DNA of 36,630 bases from Thiohalobacter sp. (GTDB lineage: Bacteria; Pseudomonadota; Gammaproteobacteria; DSM-19610): assembly GCA_026984835.1 (NCBI GenBank), contig JALSRI010000205.1, positions 1 through 36,630 of the forward strand, given 5' to 3'. Both the position numbers and the translations under genes were made by a program. Of this stretch, positions 25,047-33,189 are shown piece after piece. The notes beneath the pieces were generated by a model. It was not told the DNA's origin. It did no database searches and was given only the letters and a program-made list of their open reading frames with translations. The stretch's first letter is position 1. Each line of letters opens with the position of its first letter.

Positions 25047-25078
25047 CGCGGCGGCCGCTAAAGAAGCCGGCCGCCGCG
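25047..25078 (+). terminator. GC-rich hairpin after the TauE-like gene
   Basis: CGCGGCGGCCG (25047-25057) and CGGCCGCCGCG (25068-25078) form a perfect 11-pair stem with a ten-base loop, starting right after the stop codon. There is no T-run, so it is either a weak terminator or an mRNA-end stabiliser. Confidence 0.45.
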
Positions 25079-25150
25079 CCGCTAGTCCCATGAGGCTCCG
25101 TAGAACCGGGAGGAGTCATACTGTTTGACGGGTTGCTGGGGGGATATCCA

Positions 25151-26053
25151 ATGGGGAAGATCGTCTTGCTGGCGGCCTGGTTGTGCCTGCTGGCCGGCAT
25201 GCCGCCGGCCATGGCCGCGGAGGATTCGGCCGCCGATGCCAAGGCCCTGCGCTGGGTCGGCTGCGGCATTTCCAAGAAAGCCTACCTGACCGCGCTGGCC
25301 AGGGCCTACGAGGCCCGCACCGGTGTCAGGATCGACATCCAGGGCGGCGGGGCCACCCGCGGCATCCGCGAGGTATCCGCCAACACGGCGGATATCGGTG
25401 GCAGCTGCCGGCAGCGCATCTTCGGCATCCCGGAGGAGAAGGCCGCCGTCATGGTGCCGGTGGCCTGGGACGCGCTGGCCGTGATCGTGCACAAGGACAA
25501 TCCCGTGGACGACATCTCGCTGGAGGATCTGCGCCGGTTGTACCTGGGCGAGATCCGCAACTGGCGTGAACTGGGCGGCCCCGACCGGCCGGTCAAGCTG
25601 TTCATACGCAAAGGCAAGATCTCCGGTGTCGGCCGCACCATCCGCAAGCTGGTATTCTCCAACTACGATCAGGACTTCGCTGGCGACCAGGTGTTCGATT
25701 CCTCCGGGCCGCTGGAGAAGGCGGTGGTGGCGGACCCCGATGCCATCGCCATCACCGGCATCAGCAGCGGCCGCAAGCGTGACGTGAAGATTCTCAAGCT
25801 GGAAGGCAGGTCGCCCACCTACGAGAATGTCAAGACCGGCAAGTACCTGCTGTACCGGCCGCTGTACCTGATCTACAACCCGGACGGTCCACACGTCGAC
25901 GAGGTGAAGGATTTCATCAAGTTCGCGGACAGCGACGCGGGCCGCAAGGTGATTCGCAAGAACGGTACCGTGCCCTACCTGGAAGCCATGAACCTGATGC
26001 GCAAGCGGCTCAACGAGTCGCGCACGGCTTACAGGAAGAAGGGCCTGCGCTGA
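25151..26053 (+). CDS. PstS-like periplasmic substrate-binding protein (orphan)
   Basis: A 300-aa exported protein with a signal peptide (about 1-24, ending MPPAMAAED). The IDIQGGGATRGIREVSANTADIGGSCR stretch resembles the part of PstS-type proteins that forms the ligand-binding loop, and VPVAWDALAVIVHKDNPV with DLRRLYLGEIRNW is characteristic of this binding-protein fold. No permease or ATPase genes are nearby, so it may deliver phosphate or another oxyanion to a system elsewhere or act as a sensor. The ATG at 25151 is preceded by GGGGGG; an upstream in-frame ATG would add only six residues. It converges with pyrE (6 bases between stops). Confidence 0.82.
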   Translation: MGKIVLLAAWLCLLAGMPPAMAAEDSAADAKALRWVGCGISKKAYLTALARAYEARTGVRIDIQGGGATRGIREVSANTADIGGSCRQRIFGIPEEKAAVMVPVAWDALAVIVHKDNPVDDISLEDLRRLYLGEIRNWRELGGPDRPVKLFIRKGKISGVGRTIRKLVFSNYDQDFAGDQVFDSSGPLEKAVVADPDAIAITGISSGRKRDVKILKLEGRSPTYENVKTGKYLLYRPLYLIYNPDGPHVDEVKDFIKFADSDAGRKVIRKNGTVPYLEAMNLMRKRLNESRTAYRKKGLR

Positions 26054-26059
26054 ACCCGG

Positions 26060-26701
26060 TCAGACGCCGTAGCGTTCCCGGTATTCCGAAATGGCGGCCA
26101 GGGCCGGCCCCAGTTCCGGGCGGTCCTGCAGGTAGTCCTGAAGGTCGGCCAGGGTGACGATGCTGACCACGCCGATGCCCAGCTCGTCCTCCACTTCCTG
26201 AATGGCGGAACGTTCGCCCCGGCCGCGCTCCTGGCGGTCCAGGGCGATCACCACCCCGGCCGCACGGGCGCCGGCCGCCTCGATGATCTCCAGCGATTCC
26301 CGGATGGCGGTGCCGGCGGTGATGACGTCGTCGACGATCAGCACCCCGCCCGCGAGCGGTGCACCCACCAGGTTGCCACCCTCGCCGTGGTCCTTGGCTT
26401 CCTTGCGGTTGAAGCACCAGGGCAGGTCGCGCCCGTGCCGGTCGTAGAGGGCGATGGCGGCGGCGGTGGCCAGCGGAATGCCCTTGTAGGCGGGGCCGAA
26501 CAGCACGTCGAAGTCGATGTCGGCCGCCTGGATGGCGGCGGCGTAGAAACGCCCCAGCCGGGCCAGGTGGGCGCCGGTGTTGAACAGCCCGGCGTTGAAG
26601 AAGTAGGGGCTGACCCGGCCCGATTTCAGGGTGAACTCGCCGAACCGCAATACCCCCGCCTCGATGGCGAAATCCAGGAACTCGCGCTGATAGTCCTTCA
26701 T
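26060..26701 (-). CDS. pyrE: Orotate phosphoribosyltransferase
   Basis: A 213-aa enzyme that adds the phosphoribosyl group of PRPP to orotate in UMP synthesis. The PRPP-binding motif [13 protein letters not shown] is complete, with the flexible loop [11 protein letters not shown] and the opening [20 protein letters not shown]. The ATG at 26701 is the family start. It is divergent from xth across 64 bases, and the two genes share a symmetrical -10 region. pyrE next to a crc-type gene is also the Pseudomonas order. Confidence 0.97.
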   Translation of the reverse strand: MKDYQREFLDFAIEAGVLRFGEFTLKSGRVSPYFFNAGLFNTGAHLARLGRFYAAAIQAADIDFDVLFGPAYKGIPLATAAAIALYDRHGRDLPWCFNRKEAKDHGEGGNLVGAPLAGGVLIVDDVITAGTAIRESLEIIEAAGARAAGVVIALDRQERGRGERSAIQEVEDELGIGVVSIVTLADLQDYLQDRPELGPALAAISEYRERYGV

Positions 26702-26732
26702 GAATGGGCGCCTGCCGGTGTCGAAAGGCCGG

Positions 26733-26739
26733 TATGATA
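26733..26739. promoter_or_regulatory. Shared symmetrical -10 region between pyrE and xth
   Basis: TATGAT (26733-26738) reads as a -10 rightward. The complement of 26734-26739 reads TATCAT leftward with TG before it. The two hexamers overlap by five bases, so polymerase binding in the two directions should be mutually exclusive. The -35 regions are weak on both sides. Confidence 0.45.
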
Positions 26740-26765
26740 CACGGGGCCGGACAGCAGGAGAATCC

Positions 26766-27539
26766 ATGCGTATCGTCACCGTCAACGTCAACGGCATCCG
26801 CTCGGCGGCCCGCAAGGGCTTCTTCGCCTGGATGACACGCCAGCGCGCCGACGTGGTCTGCCTGCAGGAGACCAGGGCCCAGGCCCACCAGCTCACCGAC
26901 CGGATCTTCCACCCGCGCGGCTGGCACGTGTTCTTCCACGATGCCGAGAAAAAGGGTTACAGCGGCGTGGCCATCTACAGCCGCCACCGCCCCGACCGGG
27001 TGGTGGCGGGGCTGGGCTGGCCGGACGTGGACGCCGAGGGCCGCTACCTGGAGGCGCGCTTCGGGCCGCTCAGCGTGGTGTCGCTGTACCTGCATTCGGG
27101 CTCCTCCAGCGAGGCGCGGCAGCAGGTGAAGTTCGACATGATGGCGCGCTTCATGCCCTACCTGAAAGGCTTGCGGCGGCGCCGCCGCGACTACGTGATC
27201 TGCGGCGACTGGAATATCGCCCACCGCCCCATCGATCTGCGCAACTGGCGCGGCAACCAGAAGAATTCGGGTTTCCTTCCGGAGGAGCGGGCGTGGATGG
27301 ACGAGTTGTTCGGCGCGGCCGGTTTCGTCGACGCCTTCCGGCGCGTGGATCCGCGCGAGGGCCAGTACACTTGGTGGTCGAACCGGGGCCAGGCCTGGGC
27401 GAAGAACGTCGGCTGGCGCATCGACTACCAGGTGGTGACGCCGCGGCTGGGCGAGCGGGTGCGCTCGGCGCGCATCTACAAGGACAAGCGGTTTTCGGAT
27501 CATGCGCCGCTGATCATCGATTATGACTACGATCTGTGA
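26766..27539 (+). CDS. xth: Exodeoxyribonuclease III-family protein, orthologous to Crc
   Basis: A 257-aa endonuclease/exonuclease/phosphatase-fold protein. The catalytic residues of AP endonucleases are in place: Glu35 in CLQETRA, Asp148 and Asn150 in CGDWNIAH, and Asp245-His246 in FSDHAPL. The whole sequence, including the DLRNWRGNQ and LGWRFDYQV-type motifs, aligns with P. aeruginosa Crc, the catabolite repression protein, and the pyrE-crc order is the same. Crc has lost these catalytic residues, so this protein looks like the active ancestral form. A strong ribosome-binding site (AGGAGA) precedes the ATG. A repair role is more likely than a Crc role, but both should be considered. Confidence 0.9.
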   Translation: MRIVTVNVNGIRSAARKGFFAWMTRQRADVVCLQETRAQAHQLTDRIFHPRGWHVFFHDAEKKGYSGVAIYSRHRPDRVVAGLGWPDVDAEGRYLEARFGPLSVVSLYLHSGSSSEARQQVKFDMMARFMPYLKGLRRRRRDYVICGDWNIAHRPIDLRNWRGNQKNSGFLPEERAWMDELFGAAGFVDAFRRVDPREGQYTWWSNRGQAWAKNVGWRIDYQVVTPRLGERVRSARIYKDKRFSDHAPLIIDYDYDL

Positions 27540-27564
27540 ATGCCCGCCCGGCTCTTGAAATGCG

Positions 27565-28794
27565 ATGGCCTCCGCCATGAATGACACCCTCCGCACCGTC
27601 CTCTCGGGCCGCATGCTGGTCGCTTCGCTCATGGGCTTCTCCTCGGGTCTGCCGCTACTGCTGACCGGGTCGGTGCTGCAGGCCTGGATGAAGAAGGAGG
27701 GGGTGGATCTCGGCACCATCGGGTTGTTTGCACTGGTGGGGCTGCCCTACACGCTGAAATTCCTGTGGGCGCCGCTCACCGACCGTTACGCGCCGCCGCT
27801 GCTGGGGCGGCGGCGGGGCTGGCTGCTGGCGGTGCAGGTGGCCTTGATGGCGGCCATCGCCGGGCTGAGCCTGATGCAGCCGGCGCAGCATCCGGGTCTG
27901 CTGGCGCTGGCGGCGTTGCTGGTGACCTTCTTCTCCGCCAGCCAGGACATCGTCATCGATGCCTACCGCCGCGAGGCGCTGGCCGACCGCGAACTGGGGC
28001 TGGGGGCCTCGCTGTACGTCAACGGCTACCGGGTGGGTATGCTGCTGGCCTCGGGCGGCGGCCTGATCCTGGCGGATTTCCTGCCGTTCCCGGTGGTGTA
28101 CCGCCTTATGGCCGGTTTCATGCTCGCGGGCATCCTGACCACGGTGTTCGCGCCGGAGCCCGAGGTCGCCGAGGGCACGCCCACCAGCCTGCGCGAGGCG
28201 GTGATCCGGCCGTTCGTGGATTATTTCAGCCGCCAGCACGCCGTGCTGGTGCTGCTGTTCATCCTGCTCTACAAGGTGGGCGACACCATGGCCAGCCACA
28301 TGTCGACACCCTTCTACCTGGACATCGGCTTCAGCATGACGGAGATCGGCGCGGTGGTGAAGCTGTTCGGCTTCTGGGCCACCATCGGCGGCAGCGTGCT
28401 GGGCGGCATCCTGATCCTGCGCACCGGCATCTACCGGGCCCTGTGGGGCTTCGGCATCCTGCAGGCCCTGTCCACCGCCGGTTTCGCGCTGCTGGCCTGG
28501 ACCGGCTACAGCCTGCCGCTGCTGGCCGGCGTGATCGCCTTCGAGAACCTGAGCGCCGGCATGGGCACGGCGGCGTTCGTGGCCTTCATGGCCAGCCTCA
28601 CCAACCGCCGCTTCACCGCCACCCAGTACGCGCTGCTGAGCAGCCTGATGGGCATTCCCCGGGTGATCGTGGCGGCACCGACCGGCTACCTGGCCGAGTG
28701 GATGGGCTGGCTCGGCTTCTTCTCCTTCTGCGCGCTGGTGGCGGTGCCGGGCCTGCTGCTGCTGACCAGGTTCCGGGACTGGCTGGAGACGTAG
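27565..28794 (+). CDS. ampG: AmpG-like major-facilitator permease
   Basis: A 409-aa membrane protein with about 12 hydrophobic segments and AmpG-family features. These are the opening GFSSGLPLLLTGSVLQAWMK, GLPYTLKFLWAPLTDRY in the first loop, the FFSASQDIVIDAYRRE motif and GDTMASHMSTPFYLDIGFS in the middle. AmpG imports GlcNAc-anhydro-muropeptides released from the cell wall, feeding recycling and beta-lactamase signalling. The ATG at 27565 is used; the ATG at 27577 (MNDTLRTVLSG) is equally plausible, and neither has a strong ribosome-binding site. It begins 25 bases after xth and is probably co-transcribed. No beta-lactamase or ampD gene is in view. Confidence 0.88.
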   Translation: MASAMNDTLRTVLSGRMLVASLMGFSSGLPLLLTGSVLQAWMKKEGVDLGTIGLFALVGLPYTLKFLWAPLTDRYAPPLLGRRRGWLLAVQVALMAAIAGLSLMQPAQHPGLLALAALLVTFFSASQDIVIDAYRREALADRELGLGASLYVNGYRVGMLLASGGGLILADFLPFPVVYRLMAGFMLAGILTTVFAPEPEVAEGTPTSLREAVIRPFVDYFSRQHAVLVLLFILLYKVGDTMASHMSTPFYLDIGFSMTEIGAVVKLFGFWATIGGSVLGGILILRTGIYRALWGFGILQALSTAGFALLAWTGYSLPLLAGVIAFENLSAGMGTAAFVAFMASLTNRRFTATQYALLSSLMGIPRVIVAAPTGYLAEWMGWLGFFSFCALVAVPGLLLLTRFRDWLET

Positions 28795-28821
28795 GGTGGG
28801 GTGAGCACAGCGAACCCCACC
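28795..28821. repeat. Small inverted repeat after ampG, dispersed type
   Basis: GGTGGGGT (28795-28802) and ACCCCACC (28814-28821) form an eight-pair stem after the ampG stop. The segment AGCGAACCCCACC also occurs inverted at 22559-22571. The 157-base gap 28795-28951 otherwise holds only the leader of the next gene. It is probably a member of a dispersed intergenic repeat family. Confidence 0.55.
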
Positions 28822-28951
28822 AGGGCAGCGCCGCGGTGTTCACCATCGCATGGCCCCGAATCCCTTCGCTCCACCACGTTTGAGCGACGGCCGCCGAACG
28901 GTTATGGTGGCACCCGGTCATCCACCCCACCTGTTGCAGAGGACAATCCGG

Positions 28952-29650
28952 TTGCTGATCGACGTTTCCTTTGTGTCGGCGTTTCTGGTCGGGTTGCTGG
29001 GCGGGGTGCATTGCTTCGGCATGTGCGGTGGCATCGTGGGGGCGCTGACGCTGGGTCTGCCGGAGCGGTCGCGGCGTGGTTCGGCGTTGGCGGGTTACCT
29101 GCTGGCGTACAACGCCGGCCGGCTCACGAGCTATACGCTGGCCGGCGCCCTGATGGGGGGCGTGGGCTGGTTCGCGGCGCACTGGTCCGGGCTGCGGCTG
29201 GCGCAACTGGGGCTGCAGTTGATGGCCGGGCTGTTCATGATCGCGCTGGGGCTGTACCTGGGCGGCTGGTGGCGCGGCCTGGCGCGGATCGAGGCGGCGG
29301 GCGGACGGGTGTGGCAGCGGCTCGAGCCGCTCGGTCGGCGTCTGCTGCCGGTGCGCAGTCATGGCCAGGCCCTGCTGCTCGGCCTGTTGTGGGGCTGGCT
29401 GCCCTGCGGCCTGGTCTACAGCGTGCTGATCTGGTCGGTGTCCACGGCCAGCCCGCTGCAGGGCGGGCTGCTGATGCTGGGGTTCGGTCTCGGCACGCTG
29501 CCGGCGTTGCTGGCCATGGGAGCGGCGGCGGCGCGCCTGTCACACTGGATCCAGGACCGGCGCACCCGCGCCCTGGCGGGTGCGCTGGTGATCCTGTTCG
29601 GCGTCCTGTTCGTGTGGCAGGTGCTCAGCGCGTATAGAACTGCTGCTTGA
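28952..29650 (+). CDS. SafE/UreH-type membrane protein, likely TTG start
   Basis: A 232-aa membrane protein with about six hydrophobic segments. The diagnostic GLLGGVHCFGMCGGIVGAL near residue 13 and LLWGWLPCGLVYSVLIW near 150 mark the UreH/DsbD_2-like TauE/SafE group. Proteins of this type often lie near cbb3 cytochrome oxidase genes and are implicated in copper handling, but no oxidase genes are present here. The frame is open from 28850, but an AGAGGA ribosome-binding site (28938-28943) lies 8 bases before a TTG at 28952. Starting there gives MLIDVSFVSAFLVGLLGG, the normal family N-terminus. The 3' end overlaps the convergent DUF4426 gene by 26 bases. Confidence 0.8.
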   Translation: MLIDVSFVSAFLVGLLGGVHCFGMCGGIVGALTLGLPERSRRGSALAGYLLAYNAGRLTSYTLAGALMGGVGWFAAHWSGLRLAQLGLQLMAGLFMIALGLYLGGWWRGLARIEAAGGRVWQRLEPLGRRLLPVRSHGQALLLGLLWGWLPCGLVYSVLIWSVSTASPLQGGLLMLGFGLGTLPALLAMGAAAARLSHWIQDRRTRALAGALVILFGVLFVWQVLSAYRTAA

Positions 29651-30077
29651 ACTTGACTTCGAAGGTGTCCTTCTCGCCTTCCGGCTGCACGTCGACGGTA
29701 AAGCGCAGCGTTTCCTCGTGGCTGACCGGGAAGGTCCCGATGTAGTAGATGGCCGTCCCCTCGCGTATCTCGCGCAGGCCGATATCACGCTTCTGGCCGG
29801 TCAGGTTGGTGGCCGTGGCCGTTACCTTCGCCGGCACCGGCTTGCCGGTGGTACCCAGCACCTTGCGCAGCACGGCGATATTGATCATGCCCCGGTTCTT
29901 GCTTCGCTTGAGCCCGTACTGCTTGGTCACGCTGGCCGGCAGCATGTCCGTGCTCAGCGCGTTGAAATGCACCACGTAGTCACCGAAATCCTGCGAATTC
30001 TCGGCCTGCGCCAGGGCCGCCAGCATCAGGATGACGAGGCCGGCCAGGGTCGACAGGACATGTTTCTTGTTCGGCAT
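29625..30077 (-). CDS. DUF4426 domain periplasmic protein
   Basis: A 150-aa protein with a clear signal peptide (about 5-25, ending LAQAE) and a small beta-rich domain (YVVHFNALSTDMLPASVTKQYGLKR). That pattern is the DUF4426 family, which has no known function. In Pseudomonas a DUF4426 gene sits near the metX-metW and yggT-proC-pilT genes, and here the latter follow after the dynamin gene. A very strong ribosome-binding site (AAGGAGG on the minus strand, 30090-30084) and a TATAGT -10 precede it. Its end overlaps the SafE-like gene on the other strand. Confidence 0.82.
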   Translation of the reverse strand: MPNKKHVLSTLAGLVILMLAALAQAENSQDFGDYVVHFNALSTDMLPASVTKQYGLKRSKNRGMINIAVLRKVLGTTGKPVPAKVTATATNLTGQKRDIGLREIREGTAIYYIGTFPVSHEETLRFTVDVQPEGEKDTFEVKFKQQFYTR

Positions 30078-30107
30078 GGTGTTCCTCCTTATGCAGCTGT
30101 CAGTTCA

Positions 30108-30113
30108 ACTATA
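30108..30113 (-). promoter_or_regulatory. -10 hexamer for the DUF4426 gene
   Basis: On the minus strand TATAGT, with a predicted start near 30101 and a 24-base leader containing AAGGAGG. No good -35 was found. Confidence 0.5.
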
Positions 30114-30174
30114 GACCAAAACGGCGTCCCGGGGTTCTCACCGGGGCGTGGTTGGAGGAGCAAGGGGGAGGCTG

Positions 30175-32157
30175 TCAGACGACGGCTTCTTCCTGTTCGC
30201 TGCTCTCGCGGGCATTCCGGGTGGACGGCGATGCGCCGGTGAGGGTGTCGCGCATGCCTTCCAGCTTCTCGATCTGCCGGTGCAGTTCGGCGGTGCTGGC
30301 GGTCAGCTCCCGGATGCGGGCTTCCAGCGTGTCGCGTGACTCGCTGATGCGGCGCAGGGTGTCCAGGCGTTTTTCCATGGTCGCCTTGTGATCCTTGATC
30401 TGCTTGACCAGCGGATTCATGACTTCCTTGAGCCAGACGTTGGCGTCCTGGTTGGCCTTGTAGAACAGGCTGCGGGTGTGGCTGACCAGGGTGATGAAGA
30501 ATTTCTTGATGACGAACTTCTGCTCGGTCATGGTGGTGATCGGGCTGCGCCGGAAGGTCTCGGCCTCCTGGTACAGGCGTTCCAGCTCGGCGCTGATGGC
30601 GGCGGTGGAGAACTGCCGCGGCGTGATGGCGGGAAGGCCGTGCTCCTCGTGGAACTTGCGGTAGGTGGCGCGGATCAGCATGCGCGTCTGCTCGGCCTGG
30701 GCGCTGACCTGCTCCATGGTGTCGCGGGCGCCGTCGAAGAAGGTTTCCATGCCGCGTTTCAGGCCGGCCGTGGTCCAGCTGTGGGTCATGTCTTCGCGGG
30801 TCTTGTGGATGAGCCGGTCCAGGGCGTCCATGCTCAGCGCGTCGAGCATGTTGCGTGCCTGCTGCTGCAGCAGCCGACGGCTGGCCTGGAAGCTCTCCAC
30901 GTTGCGCAGGTAGGCCGCTTGCTCCTCGCGCGACTTGGTCATCAGGTGCATGATGACGTCGGCGTTCTTGCCGCGCAGTGAGCGCAGCTCGGCCAGTTGC
31001 CGGGTGCCCTGCACCGCCTTCGACTTGAGGATGCCGATGTGTTCCTCGAGCAGGCCGCCGACCTGGCCGGCCAGGTTCTCCTGCACGATGGCCTGGCGGG
31101 CCGGCAGCACCTCGTCCAGCAGAAAGCGTTCGAGCGAATCGAGTCGGCTGGCGTGCAGCAGGGCGTCGTCGTTGCGCACCCGCGCCAGCAGGCCCTTCTG
31201 GGCGGACACCGGGAACACCTGCTGCACCGGCACGTGCAACTGTTCGGCGCTCGCCTGGCGCTGGGATTCGATGCTGGCCTCGATGGCGGCGGGCTCCTTG
31301 AGCTCGTCCCACAGGGTGTCGATCTTGTTCAGTACCACCAGCAGGCCCTTGCTGTGTTTCTCCCGTGTGGCCCGGACGTGGTGCTCCCAGACGTCGAGGT
31401 CGCTGCGGGTGACGCCGGTGTCGGCGCCCAGTACGAACAGCACGGCCTGGGCCGAGGGCAGCATGCTGATGGTCAGTTCGGGCTCGTTGCCCAGGGCGTT
31501 CAGGCCGGGCGTGTCCAGCACCACCAGCCCCTTGCGCAGCAGCTCGTGGGGGAAGCTGATCAGGGCGTGGCGCCAGTAGGGCACCTCGACCTGCTCCGGC
31601 GGCCGGCCGTGGGCCTTGAACCAGGGGTCCTGGTTCTCGTCGTACAGGCCCAGTTCGCGGGCCTTTTCCACCGGCACCTGCTTGGTTCGGATGACCTCCT
31701 GCAGGGCCTCGGCGACCTGGGCCGGCGAGCCGGTGTCGAGGTCGATGCGGGTCCAGTGGACGGGTTCGTGGCGGAATTCGGCGATGCTGCGGTCCTGCAG
31801 GCGGGACTCGATGGGCAGCAGGCGGATGTAGGCGGCGTCTTCCTCCTGGTCCCAGAACAACTCGGTCGGGCACATGGTGGTGCGTCCGGCGTCCGAGGGC
31901 AGCAGGCGCTGGCCGAAGGTGGCGAAGAACAGGGCGTTGATCAGCTCGGTCTTGCCGCGCGAGAACTCGGCCACGAAGGCGATCTTCAGGTGGTCCTTGC
32001 GCAGCGACTCGATCGCCTCGAACAGACGAAATTCCTGTTCCGCCGTTGCCAGCTCGTTGTCGTCCAGCCAGCTCTGGAATTGCTGGACGGTGGTGGCCAG
32101 TTGCTCGCGCCAGTCCTGGTAGGCCTGCAAGCGCCGATCGAAAGGATCCTGCTGCAT
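30175..32157 (-). CDS. Dynamin-like GTPase
   Basis: A 660-aa large GTPase of the bacterial dynamin-like family. The G-domain motifs are in order: P-loop AEFSRGKT (63-70), G2 threonines at 93-94 (GRTTMCPTE), DTPG (215-218) and NKID (277-280). The first P-loop residue is Ala instead of Gly, a tolerated variant. The remaining 350 residues are charged and helical, with heptad-rich stretches near the end (RIRELTASTAELHRQIEKLE), as expected of a stalk. No transmembrane helix is obvious, only a hydrophobic patch near KKFFITLVSHTRSLFY. The ATG at 32157 has AGGGA eight bases upstream. Role unknown: dynamin-like proteins act in membrane remodelling or surveillance, and no paired dynamin gene is nearby. 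Confidence 0.86.
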   Translation of the reverse strand: MQQDPFDRRLQAYQDWREQLATTVQQFQSWLDDNELATAEQEFRLFEAIESLRKDHLKIAFVAEFSRGKTELINALFFATFGQRLLPSDAGRTTMCPTELFWDQEEDAAYIRLLPIESRLQDRSIAEFRHEPVHWTRIDLDTGSPAQVAEALQEVIRTKQVPVEKARELGLYDENQDPWFKAHGRPPEQVEVPYWRHALISFPHELLRKGLVVLDTPGLNALGNEPELTISMLPSAQAVLFVLGADTGVTRSDLDVWEHHVRATREKHSKGLLVVLNKIDTLWDELKEPAAIEASIESQRQASAEQLHVPVQQVFPVSAQKGLLARVRNDDALLHASRLDSLERFLLDEVLPARQAIVQENLAGQVGGLLEEHIGILKSKAVQGTRQLAELRSLRGKNADVIMHLMTKSREEQAAYLRNVESFQASRRLLQQQARNMLDALSMDALDRLIHKTREDMTHSWTTAGLKRGMETFFDGARDTMEQVSAQAEQTRMLIRATYRKFHEEHGLPAITPRQFSTAAISAELERLYQEAETFRRSPITTMTEQKFVIKKFFITLVSHTRSLFYKANQDANVWLKEVMNPLVKQIKDHKATMEKRLDTLRRISESRDTLEARIRELTASTAELHRQIEKLEGMRDTLTGASPSTRNARESSEQEEAVV

Positions 32158-32321
32158 CTGTTGTTCCCTAATCTGCCGTGATTGTTCGGTTTTATGGCAC
32201 CCCGGGGACCGCGCCGTCCGCATGGCACAGCCCTGCCGGTTCCTAACGGCAGGAACGGCGCTGCCTTTAGCCCTTATTACAGTAGCTTAGGGCAGATCCG
32301 GCTGGCCGGCGGAAGGTCTTG

Positions 32322-32618
32322 TTAGCGATCAGGCGCTTGCACGCCCTCGGGCAGGTTTCGCGGTGATTCGACACGGACCCGCTTGCGGCGCCCGCCGGCG
32401 CCGGCCACCAGCGTCACCCGGGCGCGGGGCACCCCGCACAGCCGCGCCAGGAACGCCACCAGGTGGCGGTTGGCCCGGCCCTCCAGGGGCGGTGCGGTGA
32501 TGCGGATCTTGAGGCGGTCGCCGTGGACGCCGGCCAGCTGGTCGCGGCTGGCGCCGGGTTGCACATGTACGTCCAGCAGCAGGGCATCGCCGTCCCAGCG
32601 GTACCAGGGGGCGGACAT
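32322..32618 (-). CDS. yggU: DUF167 (YggU) family protein
   Basis: A 98-aa protein of the UPF0235/YggU family, with the typical LDVHVQPGASRDQLAGVHGD start, KIRITAPPLEGRANRHLVAFLA core and a basic stretch (GRRKRVRVE). Function is not established. It begins 1 base after the yggT stop and is the third gene of a leftward proC-yggT-yggU operon, the usual order. The dynamin gene starts 164 bases further on; that gap contains a seven-pair hairpin (32232-32253) with no T-run and nothing else I recognise. Confidence 0.93.
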   Translation of the reverse strand: MSAPWYRWDGDALLLDVHVQPGASRDQLAGVHGDRLKIRITAPPLEGRANRHLVAFLARLCGVPRARVTLVAGAGGRRKRVRVESPRNLPEGVQAPDR

Positions 32619-32619
32619 G

Positions 32620-33189
32620 TCAGCCGCCGGCGAGGTGGTGCAGCGGCGGCAGCAGCAGCATCTTCAGCACCTGGATGCCGAGCAGGGCGATGAGGGGAGA
32701 CAGGTCCATGCCGCCGATCGGCGGCAGCAGGCGCCGGCAGGGACGCAGCACCGGTTCGGTCAGGCTGTAGAGGATGGATGCCACCGGGTTGTAGGTGCCG
32801 GGGCTGATCCAGCTCAGGATGACCTGGATGAAGATGGCGAACAGGAAGACGTTGAGCAGCAGGCCCAGCAGCTGTGCCACGGACAGGATGAAAATCGCCA
32901 GCAGCGGCAGGCCGGCGCCGCGCAACAGGGCGATCAGGGTCAGGTCGGCCATCTGCAGGCCCAGCATGAGCACCAGCGAGGCGCTGTCCAGCCGGCCGAC
33001 GCTGGGCAGCATGCGCCGCAGCGGCAGCAGCACCGGGTTGGTGATCCGGACCAGGAACTGGCTGACCGGGTTGTAGAAATCCGCCCGCACCGCGCCCAGC
33101 AGGAAGCGCAGCATGACGGCCAGGATATACAGGCCGATCAGGGTATCGATCAGGAAGGTGACCGGCGTGGTGAGGTAGCTGTCTCCCAT
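32620..33189 (-). CDS. yggT: YggT family membrane protein
   Basis: A 189-aa membrane protein with two YggT repeats, each with two or so hydrophobic segments. The first contains DFYNPVSQFLVRITNPVLLPLRR. The second contains TYNPVASILYSLTEPVLRPCRRLLPP. The family is present in most bacteria, including chloroplast relatives, and has been linked to osmotic tolerance and membrane organisation, with no firm function. The start codon overlaps the proC stop by one base (TGATG), so the two are translationally coupled. Confidence 0.94.
   Translation of the reverse strand: MGDSYLTTPVTFLIDTLIGLYILAVMLRFLLGAVRADFYNPVSQFLVRITNPVLLPLRRMLPSVGRLDSASLVLMLGLQMADLTLIALLRGAGLPLLAIFILSVAQLLGLLLNVFLFAIFIQVILSWISPGTYNPVASILYSLTEPVLRPCRRLLPPIGGMDLSPLIALLGIQVLKMLLLPPLHHLAGG

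Noticed and set aside
30126-30148. Possible terminator after the dynamin gene
   Set aside because: Only five continuous pairs can form on the minus strand, with a gap before TTTT; too weak to call.
32232-32253. CCTGCCG/CGGCAGG hairpin upstream of the dynamin gene
   Set aside because: No T-run in either direction and no matching partner elsewhere; could be a chance stem.
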